Below the pieces are notes generated by a model, which saw only the letters and a list, made by a program, of their open reading frames with translations, made no database searches and was not told the origin of the DNA. From UBA8529 sp964390565 (lineage in GTDB: Bacteria > Bacteroidota > Bacteroidia > Bacteroidales > Tenuifilaceae), in assembly GCA_964390565.1 (NCBI GenBank), contig CAYMII010000002.1:101091-165090 (forward strand): a stretch of 64,000 nucleotides of DNA. Direction: 5' to 3'. The translations under genes and the position numbers were made by a program. Shown piece by piece: positions 41,457 to 50,994 of the stretch (positions are counted from its first letter, which is position 1; every line of letters begins with the position of its first letter).

Positions 41457-42077
41457 CTAAGATTTATAGAAACTACAAACAGTATTCATCACACATGCGC
41501 TGCACTTAGGATTTGACGGACGACATATCTCTCGGCCTAAAAAAGATATTGCCATACCCGCTTCGTTCCATTTCTCTTTTGGGAGAACACTCATCAGTTG
41601 TTTTTCAATCTTCTCGGGGTTTGTACCCGAGGCAACTCCCAAACGAGGTGCAACGCGCACAACATGCAAGTCGACAATAATGCCTTCGGCATCGTAACCC
41701 GATTCACGAATAATTACATTAGCCGATTTGCGCCCAACACCTGGCAGTTTAGTTAATTCCTCCATATTGGTTGGAATCTTGCTATCCTCTAACACTGCAT
41801 TTGCCAACTTCGAGAGCCAATTGGATTTATTGCCAAAGTTTCGAACGGTGCTAATCTCGCGCTGAATGCCCTCAACGCTTGCCTTGGCAAGATCGCTCAT
41901 TGTTGGATAGGTTTTAAAGAAATCCTTAGCCACCTCGTTTATATGCCTATCGGAATCCTGAGCCGATAGAATAACCATAACAACAAGCTGATAACGGTTT
42001 GCATAATCCAAAGGATGTTTCCTTGTTCCGTACTGTTTAAGCAATGGTTCAAAACTCTTGCTCCAATTTGTTTCCAT
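41457..42077 (-). CDS. nth: Endonuclease III-like HhH-GPD DNA glycosylase
   Basis: 206 residues, base-excision repair of oxidised pyrimidines. The helix-hairpin-helix with catalytic Lys is LPGVGRKSANVI, the catalytic Asp is in VDLHVVRVAPRLG (usual VDTHV), and the C-terminal 4Fe-4S ligands are spaced Cys-x6-Cys-x2-Cys-x5-Cys (CRPSNPKCSACVMNTVC). The ATG at 42077 is preferred to 42170, since METNWSKSF begins the conserved domain and the longer form would overlap the promoter area of the divergent ftsE. Good fit to Nth; the substrate range could differ because of VDL for VDT. Confidence 0.88.
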   Translation of the reverse strand: METNWSKSFEPLLKQYGTRKHPLDYANRYQLVVMVILSAQDSDRHINEVAKDFFKTYPTMSDLAKASVEGIQREISTVRNFGNKSNWLSKLANAVLEDSKIPTNMEELTKLPGVGRKSANVIIRESGYDAEGIIVDLHVVRVAPRLGVASGTNPEKIEKQLMSVLPKEKWNEAGMAISFLGREICRPSNPKCSACVMNTVCSFYKS

Positions 42078-42211
42078 AGTTTGCAGTATTGTTGAATAGA
42101 AAAATTTCAATGTAAATTTAGTCAAAATCGCTGTTGGACGTATATTCGTCGATAATTCTTTATCTTTCAAAAAATGACTTTATCTTTATAGCAGTTTTAA
42201 ATACAGGAATC

Positions 42212-42922
42212 ATGGCGTTAGATACTATAATTGAAATCAAAAATGCTTCGCTTTATCAGGATGAGCAGCTAATACTATCGGATGTTAACTTCACCATAGA
42301 CAAGGGTGAGTTTGTTTATATTATTGGCAAAGTTGGTAGTGGCAAATCGAGCTTAATTAAAACCATTACCTGCGAAATTGAGCTAACCGAAGGTGAAGGC
42401 ACTGTTGCTGATTTCAACTTAAAAGGGATAAAACTTAGCCAAATTCCTTACTTAAGAAGAAAAATTGGCACTGTTTTCCAAGATTTTCAACTCCTCCCCG
42501 ACAGATCTATTTACGACAATCTGCTTTTTGTGCTAAAAGCCACTGGGTGGAAAGATAAAGCAGAGATTGAACAACGTATCAAAGATGCATTGGAAAAGGT
42601 TGGGCTTCCAAATAAAGAACACAAAATGCCACATCAACTTTCAGGTGGCGAGCAGCAAAGGGTTGTAATTGCGCGTGCTTTGCTTAATGACCCTGAAATT
42701 ATCCTTGCCGATGAGCCAACAGGAAACCTAGATCCCGAAACATCCGAAGAGATTATGCGCCTTTTACATGATATCTCCCTTACTGGTCGTGCTGTTGTTA
42801 TGGCTACACACAACTATGCTCTTCTTAAGAAATACCCCGGAAGAACCTTGAAATGTGAGAAAGGAAAGGTTATTGAAGTAGAGCAAACAGCAGAGATTGA
42901 CTTTGACAGCCTAATGGAATAA
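42212..42922 (+). CDS. ftsE: FtsE-type cell-division ABC ATPase
   Basis: 236 residues from the ATG at 42212 (frame open to 42134, but the upstream part is not conserved-looking). Walker A IGKVGSGKSSLIKT, Q-loop FQDFQLLPD, signature LSGGEQQRVVIARAL, Walker B ILADEPTGNLD and switch His in MATHN. The closest subfamily is FtsE, which with the membrane protein FtsX controls peptidoglycan hydrolases at the septum. No ftsX is adjacent: the neighbours are nth and an acetyltransferase. LolD-type ATPases are the main alternative. Confidence 0.82.
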   Translation: MALDTIIEIKNASLYQDEQLILSDVNFTIDKGEFVYIIGKVGSGKSSLIKTITCEIELTEGEGTVADFNLKGIKLSQIPYLRRKIGTVFQDFQLLPDRSIYDNLLFVLKATGWKDKAEIEQRIKDALEKVGLPNKEHKMPHQLSGGEQQRVVIARALLNDPEIILADEPTGNLDPETSEEIMRLLHDISLTGRAVVMATHNYALLKKYPGRTLKCEKGKVIEVEQTAEIDFDSLME

Positions 42923-42955
42923 TTAGTTAAGTTTACAAAATAAGGTCAGCCAATT

Positions 42956-43861
42956 TTAGCGTTTAAAAAACCTTATAATCCAAGGCAGTCTATTCAGTTT
43001 TACGCTATAGTAGTGTTCAGGTAAAGCTCCAAAGCCTTCGTTAAAATAAGCCACTCCCTCAAGATTAGACCCAGTAAAATCCAGTATTTTATTTGTCCCT
43101 GCATTTACTTGAATAATATGATCGATAATCAGGTGCATAGCGCTTGTCTCCTTTCCCTCATCGGATGAGGCTGTCACCAACAAATAGATTCTATCCTTGA
43201 ACCAAAAATAAAAAGCTGCCGAAATCACTTCGCCCTTTGCATTCTTAACTGCTAGTGCTCGACCAATGCTATTTTGGGTAGTATAACAAACTATATTATC
43301 AAGGATACTCCTAAAGCGCTTATTTAATGGTGGATTGGCATGAACTGTCTTGAAGTCGGTGAATTCTTTGGCTGAAATATCATCAACTATTTGCAGGTTG
43401 GATTCTTGGGCATGACTGATATTCCGTTTAGTCCGACGCGAATATCTCTCTTCAAGTTTTACAATTGATTGATTAAGGTTAAGCTCGTGATTATTATAAG
43501 CTAAAACAGAAAAATCAATATTTTTGCAATCGTTGTATCTATTTAAATTGATATTGATGTATTTATACATCTTCGAGGCCTTTCTCAGAAATGCGCCAGT
43601 ATCAATAGTTTTTTCTGATGTCGAAACTACGCCTAGCTGCTGAGTTAAAAAAGGCTGAATTAAATATTTCAAACCGAACTTATGGCGCACAGGCAAAGGC
43701 ATTACATTCTCGTAATCGCCATTTATCAATGCTTCCCAACCAGGGTTTGTAATATCAAGATACCACGAAAGATGATAAGCCAAACCTTGTAAAGATGCTT
43801 CGATGCATGCATCCCACTTATTGAAATCAATTTCGCTATGCTTTAGATGCCGAATCGTCAC
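42956..43861 (-). CDS. GNAT/FemAB-like acyltransferase
   Basis: 301 residues, cytoplasmic. The pattern IEASLQGLAYHLSWYLDITN, then SRRTKRNISHAQESNL, and the acetyl-CoA-binding half GRALAVKNAKGEVISAAFYFWFKDRIYLL match the BioF2/Acetyltransf_6 (FemAB-like) group, whose members acylate lipids, peptidoglycan or sugars. The ending YFNEGFGALPEHYYSVKLNRLPW is typical of these enzymes. Its start overlaps the upstream deacetylase gene by 26 bp, so the two are translated together and probably work on the same envelope glycan. The exact donor and acceptor are unknown. Confidence 0.75.
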   Translation of the reverse strand: MTIRHLKHSEIDFNKWDACIEASLQGLAYHLSWYLDITNPGWEALINGDYENVMPLPVRHKFGLKYLIQPFLTQQLGVVSTSEKTIDTGAFLRKASKMYKYININLNRYNDCKNIDFSVLAYNNHELNLNQSIVKLEERYSRRTKRNISHAQESNLQIVDDISAKEFTDFKTVHANPPLNKRFRSILDNIVCYTTQNSIGRALAVKNAKGEVISAAFYFWFKDRIYLLVTASSDEGKETSAMHLIIDHIIQVNAGTNKILDFTGSNLEGVAYFNEGFGALPEHYYSVKLNRLPWIIRFFKR

Positions 43862-45170
43862 TTTGAATCTTTTTAACTTTCTCTAAAACGGCTGGCATAT
43901 GATTTTCCCATCCTCTCCATGACGCCATGCCAGACATATACTCATTATGCCAAATCATTACAAATGTTCCGTTGATCTTTTTCACCTTTTCAACAAGGCT
44001 TATCACTCTGTCAACAGCTTCATCGGGAGTGAGTTTTAGCTTTTCGCAAAGTGTAAAATCCATTGCTTGAAAAGGAACAACCTTTACATCTAACACTTTA
44101 TCTTCCTTAATATTATAAAACTTAAAAGGAGTACAAGTTCCAGCTCTAAAACCAATACAATCGGAGTATCCCATTGAGTAATCCTCTTTTATCCCAAGTA
44201 ATGAAAGATTGTTATAAGTAGTAGGTAAGAAAAACCTTAAATAGTGCTGCCGGCTATGAATAATTGTTTTGTTAAGAACCCTTGACAAATCATTAATCTC
44301 AAATTTTACCTTATCGAAACTTGCTCCTGACTGGTATGAGGGATGAACCCCAACATTAAACCTATCACCTATTCGATGAAGCAGATTCTGCATCTCATAC
44401 TGCTGAATCGACACATTTCTATCATAACGAGCATACTTCCCAACAAGTACAAACCAAACAGATTTAGGCCAATCCTTTATTATTGAAAAGACTTTATCGT
44501 AAATATCAAATGGATCCTTTCTCAAATTGAGGTAAACCAATATCCTTCTTGAAAAATCGCCAAACTTCAATGTTAACAGGGATCTCAAAGTACCCATTAC
44601 TGCCCTATCGGTTCCTTTATGTTGATATGCATAGGCATTGTCGATATCAATAGTTGGAATAAACTCGAACTTACTAGGGCAAGATTGAAAACTAGGAAAT
44701 CTTTCCTGTATTTTCTTAACCAACTTGTAAGCCCAAAGGTCGACGATTGGCTCCTCTAGAAATCCACCCTTAGCAGCCAAACTTTGATCTGCAGTGAAGC
44801 GATTATGCCTATCGGGCTCAAAAAGCAAATACTCCTCGTAGCGTGATATCAAAAAGAATGTGGCAGCAAACAAATCAAATGGGACATCCGAATCACGAGA
44901 GGTTCTAAAGAATGCTGGGAGTCCTTCCCAATCGAAGAAATCAATCTTTTGTCGTTCAACCGAATCCTCAACCATGATGCTGTGAGGGATTATATGGATG
45001 CCCTCTTTTACAGCCAGCATGCAATACGAAATCAGTACCCCATTGTGCAGTTTTGCCTCAGAGTAGGAAGAGGTTATACGCACCTTGACGCCAAGAATAT
45101 CTTCGAAAATAAATTTTAACGTATAATCAACACGTGACGTAAGTCTTTGTGTATATACAAGTACTTCCAT
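43836..45170 (-). CDS. Polysaccharide deacetylase family protein
   Basis: 444 residues without a signal peptide. The N-terminal part (about 1-150) is the uncharacterised domain that often precedes NodB-like deacetylases in Bacteroidota; the deacetylase-like barrel follows with FIPTIDIDNAYAY (the first Asp pair of the NodB fold), VGVHPSYQS (His-containing motif 2) and MIWHNEYMSG (last His). Family members remove acetyl groups from N-acetyl sugars. The metal triad seems present in altered context, so activity is likely but not certain. It is co-transcribed and overlaps with the FemAB-like acyltransferase. Confidence 0.8.
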   Translation of the reverse strand: MEVLVYTQRLTSRVDYTLKFIFEDILGVKVRITSSYSEAKLHNGVLISYCMLAVKEGIHIIPHSIMVEDSVERQKIDFFDWEGLPAFFRTSRDSDVPFDLFAATFFLISRYEEYLLFEPDRHNRFTADQSLAAKGGFLEEPIVDLWAYKLVKKIQERFPSFQSCPSKFEFIPTIDIDNAYAYQHKGTDRAVMGTLRSLLTLKFGDFSRRILVYLNLRKDPFDIYDKVFSIIKDWPKSVWFVLVGKYARYDRNVSIQQYEMQNLLHRIGDRFNVGVHPSYQSGASFDKVKFEINDLSRVLNKTIIHSRQHYLRFFLPTTYNNLSLLGIKEDYSMGYSDCIGFRAGTCTPFKFYNIKEDKVLDVKVVPFQAMDFTLCEKLKLTPDEAVDRVISLVEKVKKINGTFVMIWHNEYMSGMASWRGWENHMPAVLEKVKKIQSDDSASKA

Positions 45171-45248
45171 ACAAGAAAGTGGGAGATTTATGCTATACGA
45201 AGATAAATCTTTTTTAGAAATGAACGATTACTTAGGGCTGTGAATTAA

Positions 45249-47744
45249 CTAATTATCGAGTTTCACAACGGTTATTCCTGAACCTCCAAATTCGATATGC
45301 TCATCGGCAAAGGTTTTAACACCGGGGTGTGTAGCTAAATACTCTCTTATTAATTGACGTAAAATACCATTCCCTTTACCATGCAAAATTCGGACTTGGC
45401 CTATACCAAGCATCAACGCCTCATCAACCAAATCCTGGGTAGCGCTTATAGCCTCATCAGCACGAAAACCCCTTAAATCGATTTCCGATTTAAAGTTAAG
45501 CCGTTTCTTGTGCGTATCAACAGTACCGCCAGTACGTGGCTGTGGCACTTCGCGATTAATTTTCCTATACTCGTTTGATGATATTAGCTCTAACTTCTCA
45601 ATACTAATGCTAGTCATCATGCTACCAAAAGCTATAATAGCATTCTTTGGTCCAACTTCAAATACCTCACCTACAACATCCTGATCCTTAATCCTAACCT
45701 TATCGCCTTTTTCAAGACCTTTTGGCTCTGATTTAGACTCTTTCTCAACTTTAGATTCTCCACCTGCGTTACCAGTTCTCTCCTCGCGTCGTTTCTGCTT
45801 CTCTTTGAGTTGCTCAATCTTCTTATCAATAGCCTCATCCTGTGCACTTAGATTGCCCTGAAATTCCTCTTTAAAACCATCAAGTTCAGCACGAACTTCC
45901 TTTGTTCGCTCCTTCTCAGCATTTGACTCCTTTATGACGCGAATGGTATTCTCTATCTGTCGATTTGTATCTGCAAGCAGTTGCTCAGCTTCCTTCTTTG
46001 CTTTTGCAATTATATCTTTTCGCTGCGCTTTAATAGCTAGCAGTTCCTGTTCAAGGATCTTTTCTGCCTCCTCAGCCTTTTTATTGGAGATGCGGATATT
46101 ATCGCGCTTTTTCTCCCAATATCGCTTATCGCGCGAAATCTCACGCAGGTGCTTTTCGAAGCTGATATGATCCTCGCCAATCTTTGATGAAGCCGTTTGA
46201 AGAACATCCTCGGGAAGTCCTATTTTACGAGCAATTTCAAAAGCAAAGCTGCTACCAGGCTTGCCAATCTCAAGTTTAAAGAGGGGTTGAATTTTGCTAA
46301 CATCAAAAAGCATTGCACCATTCACAACACCTTGGTTGTTTGCTGCAAAATGCTTTAGGTTTGTATAGTGTGTAGTTATAACGCCCAAAGTTCCCTGCTC
46401 GCAAAAACGTTGAAGTATCGATTCGGCAATGGCTCCACCAACCATTGGCTCGGTGCCTGCGCCAAACTCATCAATAAGCACCAACGATTTAGAATCAGCA
46501 TTCCGAAGGAATTGCTTCATATTCAGCAAATGTGAACTGTAGGTACTTAAATCGTTCTCGATTGATTGCTCGTCGCCAATATCGATAAATAACTTATCGA
46601 AAATTCCAATCTCTGAGTTCTCTAATAGAGAAGGAAGAAACCCGCATTGCAGCATGTACTGAAGCAATCCAACTGTTTTTAGGCAAACAGATTTACCACC
46701 AGCGTTTGGCCCAGAAATTAAGAGAATTCGTTCGTTAGTGTTAAGTTCCATATCAAGAGGAACAACCTCTTTCCCCTCACGCTTAAGCGTTAAATACAGC
46801 AAAGGGTGCTTAGCCTGACGGATAAAGATATGTGGCTTATCAACAAGTATTGGCTTTGCACCATTTACCTCGATGGCAAAAAGGGCTTTAGCTCTAATAA
46901 AATCGATAGTACCAAGGAAATCGTAAGCAAGTAGCAAATCGGGAATATATGGACGAACCACATCCGAAAACTCAACTAAAATGCGCACCAACTCACGTCG
47001 CTCGGCATACTCAAGTTCCCTTAGCTCATTATTTAGCTCAACCACCTCAACAGGCTCGATATAAACCGTTTTACCCGTTGCGGATTCATCGTGAACAAAG
47101 CCCTTTATTTTCCTTTTATTTGATGCAGAAACTGGAATTACAATACGACCATCGCGAACCGATGGTGAAGCATCAGCCTCAACAAACCCTTCAGATTGAC
47201 CTGCTTTCAGAATTGATTGAATTCGCTTTGAAACAGAGGCCTGTTTTGATGAAATCTCAGAGCGAATTCGTGCTAACTCTGGAGATGCATTATCCTTTAT
47301 TCGTCCAAATTTATTTAGAATCGAGTCTATTCTATCGGTTACAAATGGGTAATACGATAGATTTTTTGCAAGATTTGTGAGGTATGGATATTTGGGTTCA
47401 TCACTCTTACGAAAGAATGAAAGAAGAGCCTTTATAGAGTCAAGCGATTTTCGAAGATCAAAAAGTTCATGCTCATCGAGCCAAGTGCCAGGCAATTTAA
47501 TACGCTCTAAATAAGGAGTTGTATCAATATAATTATCAACTGGAAATGTATCATCCATAAGGCAGATGGTTTTCATCTCATCAACCTCCGACAACATTCT
47601 GCTTACATCTTCGAAATTGGCAATATATCTTGCCTCCGCTACCTTTTTAATTCCTAAACCACAAAGGCAACGCAACGAAACCAGTTCGCGAATTCGATCA
47701 AAGCCAACTTTCTCTTCAAAATTCTTTGGGTAAATAAATTCCAT
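45249..47744 (-). CDS. mutS2: MutS2-family ATPase with C-terminal Smr endonuclease domain
   Basis: 831 residues. MutS-like core with Walker A SGPNAGGKSVCLKTVGLLQ (about 336), Walker B SLVLIDEFGAGTEP, a long charged coiled coil (about 520-660, many Lys/Glu/Arg), and a C-terminal Smr domain (about 755-831) with IDLRGFRADEA and ILHGKGNG. MutS2 proteins suppress homologous recombination or act in rescue of stalled ribosomes; they lack the mismatch-recognition domain, which is also absent here. HGKGNG differs by one residue from the usual HGxGTG nuclease motif. It is monocistronic. Confidence 0.94.
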   Translation of the reverse strand: MEFIYPKNFEEKVGFDRIRELVSLRCLCGLGIKKVAEARYIANFEDVSRMLSEVDEMKTICLMDDTFPVDNYIDTTPYLERIKLPGTWLDEHELFDLRKSLDSIKALLSFFRKSDEPKYPYLTNLAKNLSYYPFVTDRIDSILNKFGRIKDNASPELARIRSEISSKQASVSKRIQSILKAGQSEGFVEADASPSVRDGRIVIPVSASNKRKIKGFVHDESATGKTVYIEPVEVVELNNELRELEYAERRELVRILVEFSDVVRPYIPDLLLAYDFLGTIDFIRAKALFAIEVNGAKPILVDKPHIFIRQAKHPLLYLTLKREGKEVVPLDMELNTNERILLISGPNAGGKSVCLKTVGLLQYMLQCGFLPSLLENSEIGIFDKLFIDIGDEQSIENDLSTYSSHLLNMKQFLRNADSKSLVLIDEFGAGTEPMVGGAIAESILQRFCEQGTLGVITTHYTNLKHFAANNQGVVNGAMLFDVSKIQPLFKLEIGKPGSSFAFEIARKIGLPEDVLQTASSKIGEDHISFEKHLREISRDKRYWEKKRDNIRISNKKAEEAEKILEQELLAIKAQRKDIIAKAKKEAEQLLADTNRQIENTIRVIKESNAEKERTKEVRAELDGFKEEFQGNLSAQDEAIDKKIEQLKEKQKRREERTGNAGGESKVEKESKSEPKGLEKGDKVRIKDQDVVGEVFEVGPKNAIIAFGSMMTSISIEKLELISSNEYRKINREVPQPRTGGTVDTHKKRLNFKSEIDLRGFRADEAISATQDLVDEALMLGIGQVRILHGKGNGILRQLIREYLATHPGVKTFADEHIEFGGSGITVVKLDN

Positions 47745-47951
47745 AATGCTTAAAATTCAGGGCAAAGGTAATAGTAATAAGCGTATAGACAATAAGAGAA
47801 TAAAACGTCAAAAGGGTTTAAATTAAAGACAACACTTTTTCAAGTATGTATTCCTTTTTTATAGAATGGATATTGGGTGATAAGAAACAATACATAATAC
47901 TTGATTGTTAATAAATGATTCCGTAAAATGCATTTTTAATACATCTCAAAA

Positions 47952-49745
47952 ATGCCTTTAAACATCTCACGTAACACCTCGCTAAAGGTTAAGTTTGCAG
48001 TATTCACAGCAATATCAACTGCCCTTATTTTCTTGTTTCTAGTTTTTTACGTTGGAAAGTCGCAAAGAAAAGCAGCCTATTCCGATTCAAAGACACTTGC
48101 ATTAGAGGTTTCGAGGAAGGCTTCGTTAGAAACTGAGAAGTTTTTATCCACAGCTTTTGAAATAACTAGAGAACTATCAAGAAACTTTGAAGTCTTGAAG
48201 AAAAATAAAGTTGAGCGAGATGTCCTATGCCAAATGCTAACTAAATCGCTAGAAAAAAATCGCGAATTCCTTGCAATTTGGCTTTTATGGGAACCAAATG
48301 CGTATGATGGAAAAGACAAAGAATACTCAAATAAATACCATTACGACTCATCTGGAAGTTTCTTAGTTACCTATTTTAGAACTGCTGATGGAATAAAAAT
48401 CGAGAAAAATGACACCATTGATTATCACGAAGATTATTACACTGTTCCAAAGAAAAAAAGGCAAGAGGTATTGATTGATCCTTACGAATATCAGTACAGA
48501 GGATATGATAAATTCTTTTATGAAACATCGGTAGTAATCCCGCTTATTTACAATAACAAGTTTAATGGTGTTGTTGCTGTAGATATCAACCTTAAAAGTT
48601 TACAGGATAAACTTAATTCAATTAAAATTTATCAAACGGGCTACGTATCGCTCATATCAAATACTGGCATAATCGTATCCCATCCCAACAGTACATTTTG
48701 CAGGAAAAATATAAATGATTTCCTAAAGGGAGAAACAAAATCAAATATTGAAAATACACTAGTAGATAAAGAAAGTTCATACGAAACAACATCAGAATTT
48801 ACTGGCAAAAAGGTTCTACGAATAATCTACCCTATAAAAATGGGTAATACTGATTCGGCATGGTATACAATGGTTGAAATTCCATTGAATGAGATAACAG
48901 ATAGGCCAAACCAACTTCTTCTTACATCTTTTATTATTTTGTTAATTGGGATATCACTCTTGGTCTACTTAACAATCAACATCCTAGAGAGGCGAAAATA
49001 TGAGAAAGTGCTGCTCGAAGCCAAATTAAAAGCCGAAGAAAGCGAAAGATTGAAAACTGCTTTTCTTAGCAATATATCGCATGAGATAAGGACTCCCATG
49101 AATGGTATTGTTGGCTTTACGGAACTTCTTGCAAACAAAGATACTACTGACGAACAACGAGTATTCTATAAAGAGCTAATCCTTAACGCATGCAACCAGC
49201 TACTTTTCATTATCAACGACATACTTGACATCTCTGCGATTGAAACAGGTAAAGTAACAATCAAATCATCAAACGTTTCGATGGCAGACGTAATTTCGAA
49301 TCTAAAACACTTTTTCACGCCTTTGGCAAGGGAGAAGAACATTGAATTTATAATTCAAATAGATGATAACTCATCAATTAATTACCTTGAAACGGATGAG
49401 GTAAAACTTGTTCAGATCCTTACAAACCTTATAAATAATAGTTTTAAGTTCACCGATGAGGGTTCTGTTACTTTTGGATATAGCATTGATGATAATTATA
49501 TAAAATTCCATGTAAGTGATACTGGTATTGGTATAAAACCCGAGAATCAAAAGGCAATTTTTGAACGTTTCAGACAAGAAGATGTTGGATTGAATCGAAA
49601 ACATCAAGGCGTTGGGTTAGGGCTATCCATTTCAAAAGCGTTTGCCGAGCTATTAGGTGGGAAAATATGGTTTGAAGCCAACAAAACGGTTGGTACTACA
49701 TTTTACTTCACCATTCCCTATAAGCCTGAAAAGGCGAATAAGTAA
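47952..49745 (+). CDS. Membrane sensor histidine kinase with double-Cache extracytoplasmic domain
   Basis: 597 residues. TM1 (about 13-34), an extracytoplasmic dCache-type sensor (about 40-310; FLAIWLLWEPNAYDGKD, SVVIPLIYNNKFNGVVAVDI, TGYVSLISNTGIIVSHPN), TM2 (about 317-338), then HisKA with FLSNISHEIRTPMNGIVGF (phospho-accepting His) and HATPase with LINNSFKFTDEG (N-box), VSDTGIGI, and GVGLGLSISKAFAELLGG. There is no receiver or HPt domain and no response regulator next door, so it is an orphan kinase. Cache domains of this sort bind small organic acids or amino acids. The downstream DUF3795 gene is 17 bp away and may be co-transcribed. Confidence 0.92.
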   Translation: MPLNISRNTSLKVKFAVFTAISTALIFLFLVFYVGKSQRKAAYSDSKTLALEVSRKASLETEKFLSTAFEITRELSRNFEVLKKNKVERDVLCQMLTKSLEKNREFLAIWLLWEPNAYDGKDKEYSNKYHYDSSGSFLVTYFRTADGIKIEKNDTIDYHEDYYTVPKKKRQEVLIDPYEYQYRGYDKFFYETSVVIPLIYNNKFNGVVAVDINLKSLQDKLNSIKIYQTGYVSLISNTGIIVSHPNSTFCRKNINDFLKGETKSNIENTLVDKESSYETTSEFTGKKVLRIIYPIKMGNTDSAWYTMVEIPLNEITDRPNQLLLTSFIILLIGISLLVYLTINILERRKYEKVLLEAKLKAEESERLKTAFLSNISHEIRTPMNGIVGFTELLANKDTTDEQRVFYKELILNACNQLLFIINDILDISAIETGKVTIKSSNVSMADVISNLKHFFTPLAREKNIEFIIQIDDNSSINYLETDEVKLVQILTNLINNSFKFTDEGSVTFGYSIDDNYIKFHVSDTGIGIKPENQKAIFERFRQEDVGLNRKHQGVGLGLSISKAFAELLGGKIWFEANKTVGTTFYFTIPYKPEKANK

Positions 49746-49762
49746 TTAGCAATTCAACAATT

Positions 49763-50215
49763 ATGTATTATCAAACTATTTTGAATTCGCTAGGTCCTTG
49801 TGGCATTAATTGTGGGAAATGCTTTGCTTTCAGCAATGGAAGCATCAAAAATCACAGCGAAAACCTCCTGAAAAACCTTGGTAATTTTGACATATATGCG
49901 AAAAGATTCATTGAACTACTTGATGAACCTATTTTTAAAAAATATGCTGACTTTAAAGAAATGCTAGAATATTTTGCAGCAGTAAGCTGTAAGGGTTGTA
50001 GAAAGCAAGAGTGTCATCTTTTTAAATCGTGCAATGTAAGAACATGCTATAAGGAGAAGAATGTTGATTTTTGCTATCAATGCAAAGATTTCCCTTGTGA
50101 TAATACAGGGTTTGATGAGCATCTCAGAAAACGCTGGCTAGTGACTAACCTCCGGATGAAAGAGGTTGGAGCAGAAACCTATTATAATGAGATTAAGGAT
50201 AATCCTAGATACTAA
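49763..50215 (+). CDS. Cysteine-rich DUF3795 protein
   Basis: 150 residues with eleven or so cysteines in clusters: GPCGINCGKCFAF near the start, then SCKGCRKQECHLFKSCNVRTC and FCYQCKDFPC. This arrangement is typical of DUF3795, small cytoplasmic proteins thought to bind metal (zinc or iron-sulfur); their function is unknown. It starts 17 bp after the histidine kinase stop, so it may share its transcript. No terminator is obvious, but a pairing AGAGTG...CACTCT lies about 30-60 bp after the stop. Confidence 0.8.
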   Translation: MYYQTILNSLGPCGINCGKCFAFSNGSIKNHSENLLKNLGNFDIYAKRFIELLDEPIFKKYADFKEMLEYFAAVSCKGCRKQECHLFKSCNVRTCYKEKNVDFCYQCKDFPCDNTGFDEHLRKRWLVTNLRMKEVGAETYYNEIKDNPRY

Positions 50216-50296
50216 AGTCTAAAGCCGATAAAACGAATAGAGTGCCTAGAAATCGTTTCCCAGACACTCTAACACTAATAATTGTGAACCAATGAC

Positions 50297-50875
50297 TTAA
50301 TAATTTGACGCTTTCTCTTCGAAATAAGCCTCGGGATGGTTACAAACAGGGCAATTCTTCAAAGCCTTTTTACCTTTATGAACATGTCCACACTTACGAC
50401 AAACCCATTCAGTATCCTCTTCGCGTTCAAAAACTTTTCCTGATTCAACCCGTTCCAATAGCTTTTTATAGCGCTCTTCGTGCTCTTTTTCAATCTTAGC
50501 AATAAGTTTAAAGGCTGTTGCAACCTTTTTAAAACCTTCTTGCTCAGCAATCTCAGCAAAATGAGGGTAAAGATCGGTCCACTCCTCGTGTTCGCCCATT
50601 GCGGCAGCCTTTAAGTTTTCGGCAGTTGTACCAATTGACCCAGCAGGATAAGTTGCTGTAATTTCAACTGGACCTCCTTCAAGAAATTTGAAAAACTGTT
50701 TTGCATGTTGCTCCTCCTGCATTGCAGTTTCAAGAAATAGCGCAGCTATTTGCTCGTAACCCTCTTCCTTAGCTTTCTTTGAAAAGAATGTATAACGATT
50801 TTTAGCTTGCGATTCGCCAGCAAATGCTTTAAGTAGATTCTTCTCCGTTTGAGAACCTTTTATGCTTTTTTCCAT
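50297..50875 (-). CDS. rbr: Rubrerythrin
   Basis: 192 residues. The N-terminal ferritin-like di-iron domain shows KAFAGESQAKNRYTFFSKKA, ETAMQEEQHAKQFF and the matching KIEKEHEERYKKL with the Glu/His ligands; the C-terminal rubredoxin-like part has VCRKCGHVH and NCPVC for one Fe. It reduces hydrogen peroxide in anaerobes and microaerophiles, pointing to a low-oxygen lifestyle or oxidative defence. The ATG at 50875 is chosen; the longer frame to 50959 runs into the preceding terminator. An exact -7 box stands upstream. Confidence 0.95.
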   Translation of the reverse strand: MEKSIKGSQTEKNLLKAFAGESQAKNRYTFFSKKAKEEGYEQIAALFLETAMQEEQHAKQFFKFLEGGPVEITATYPAGSIGTTAENLKAAAMGEHEEWTDLYPHFAEIAEQEGFKKVATAFKLIAKIEKEHEERYKKLLERVESGKVFEREEDTEWVCRKCGHVHKGKKALKNCPVCNHPEAYFEEKASNY

Positions 50876-50898
50876 GGTTTTATTTTTTGTTTGAACAT

Positions 50899-50906
50899 CA
50901 AATATA
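50899..50906 (-). promoter_or_regulatory. -7 box of rubrerythrin gene
   Basis: The minus strand reads TATATTTG, an exact TAnnTTTG match, 23 bp upstream of the ATG at 50875. Confidence 0.55.
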
Positions 50907-50934
50907 ATAAATGTTACAACGCTTTGAATAACAA

Positions 50935-50967
50935 AAAGAGGGTTGTTTCGATGAAACAACCCTCTTT
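50935..50967 (-). terminator. Terminator after the exported redoxin gene
   Basis: A 15-bp perfect stem (AAAGAGGGTTGTTTC, loop GAT) that on the minus strand is followed by TTGTT-type T-rich sequence. It separates the redoxin transcript from rubrerythrin. Confidence 0.85.
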
Positions 50968-50994
50968 AGAATGAGTATAAACAAATAAAAAGTA

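Noticed and set aside
46949..47380. Plus-strand frame of 143 codons opposite mutS2
   Set aside because: His/Gln/Leu-rich antisense shadow of mutS2 with no domain.
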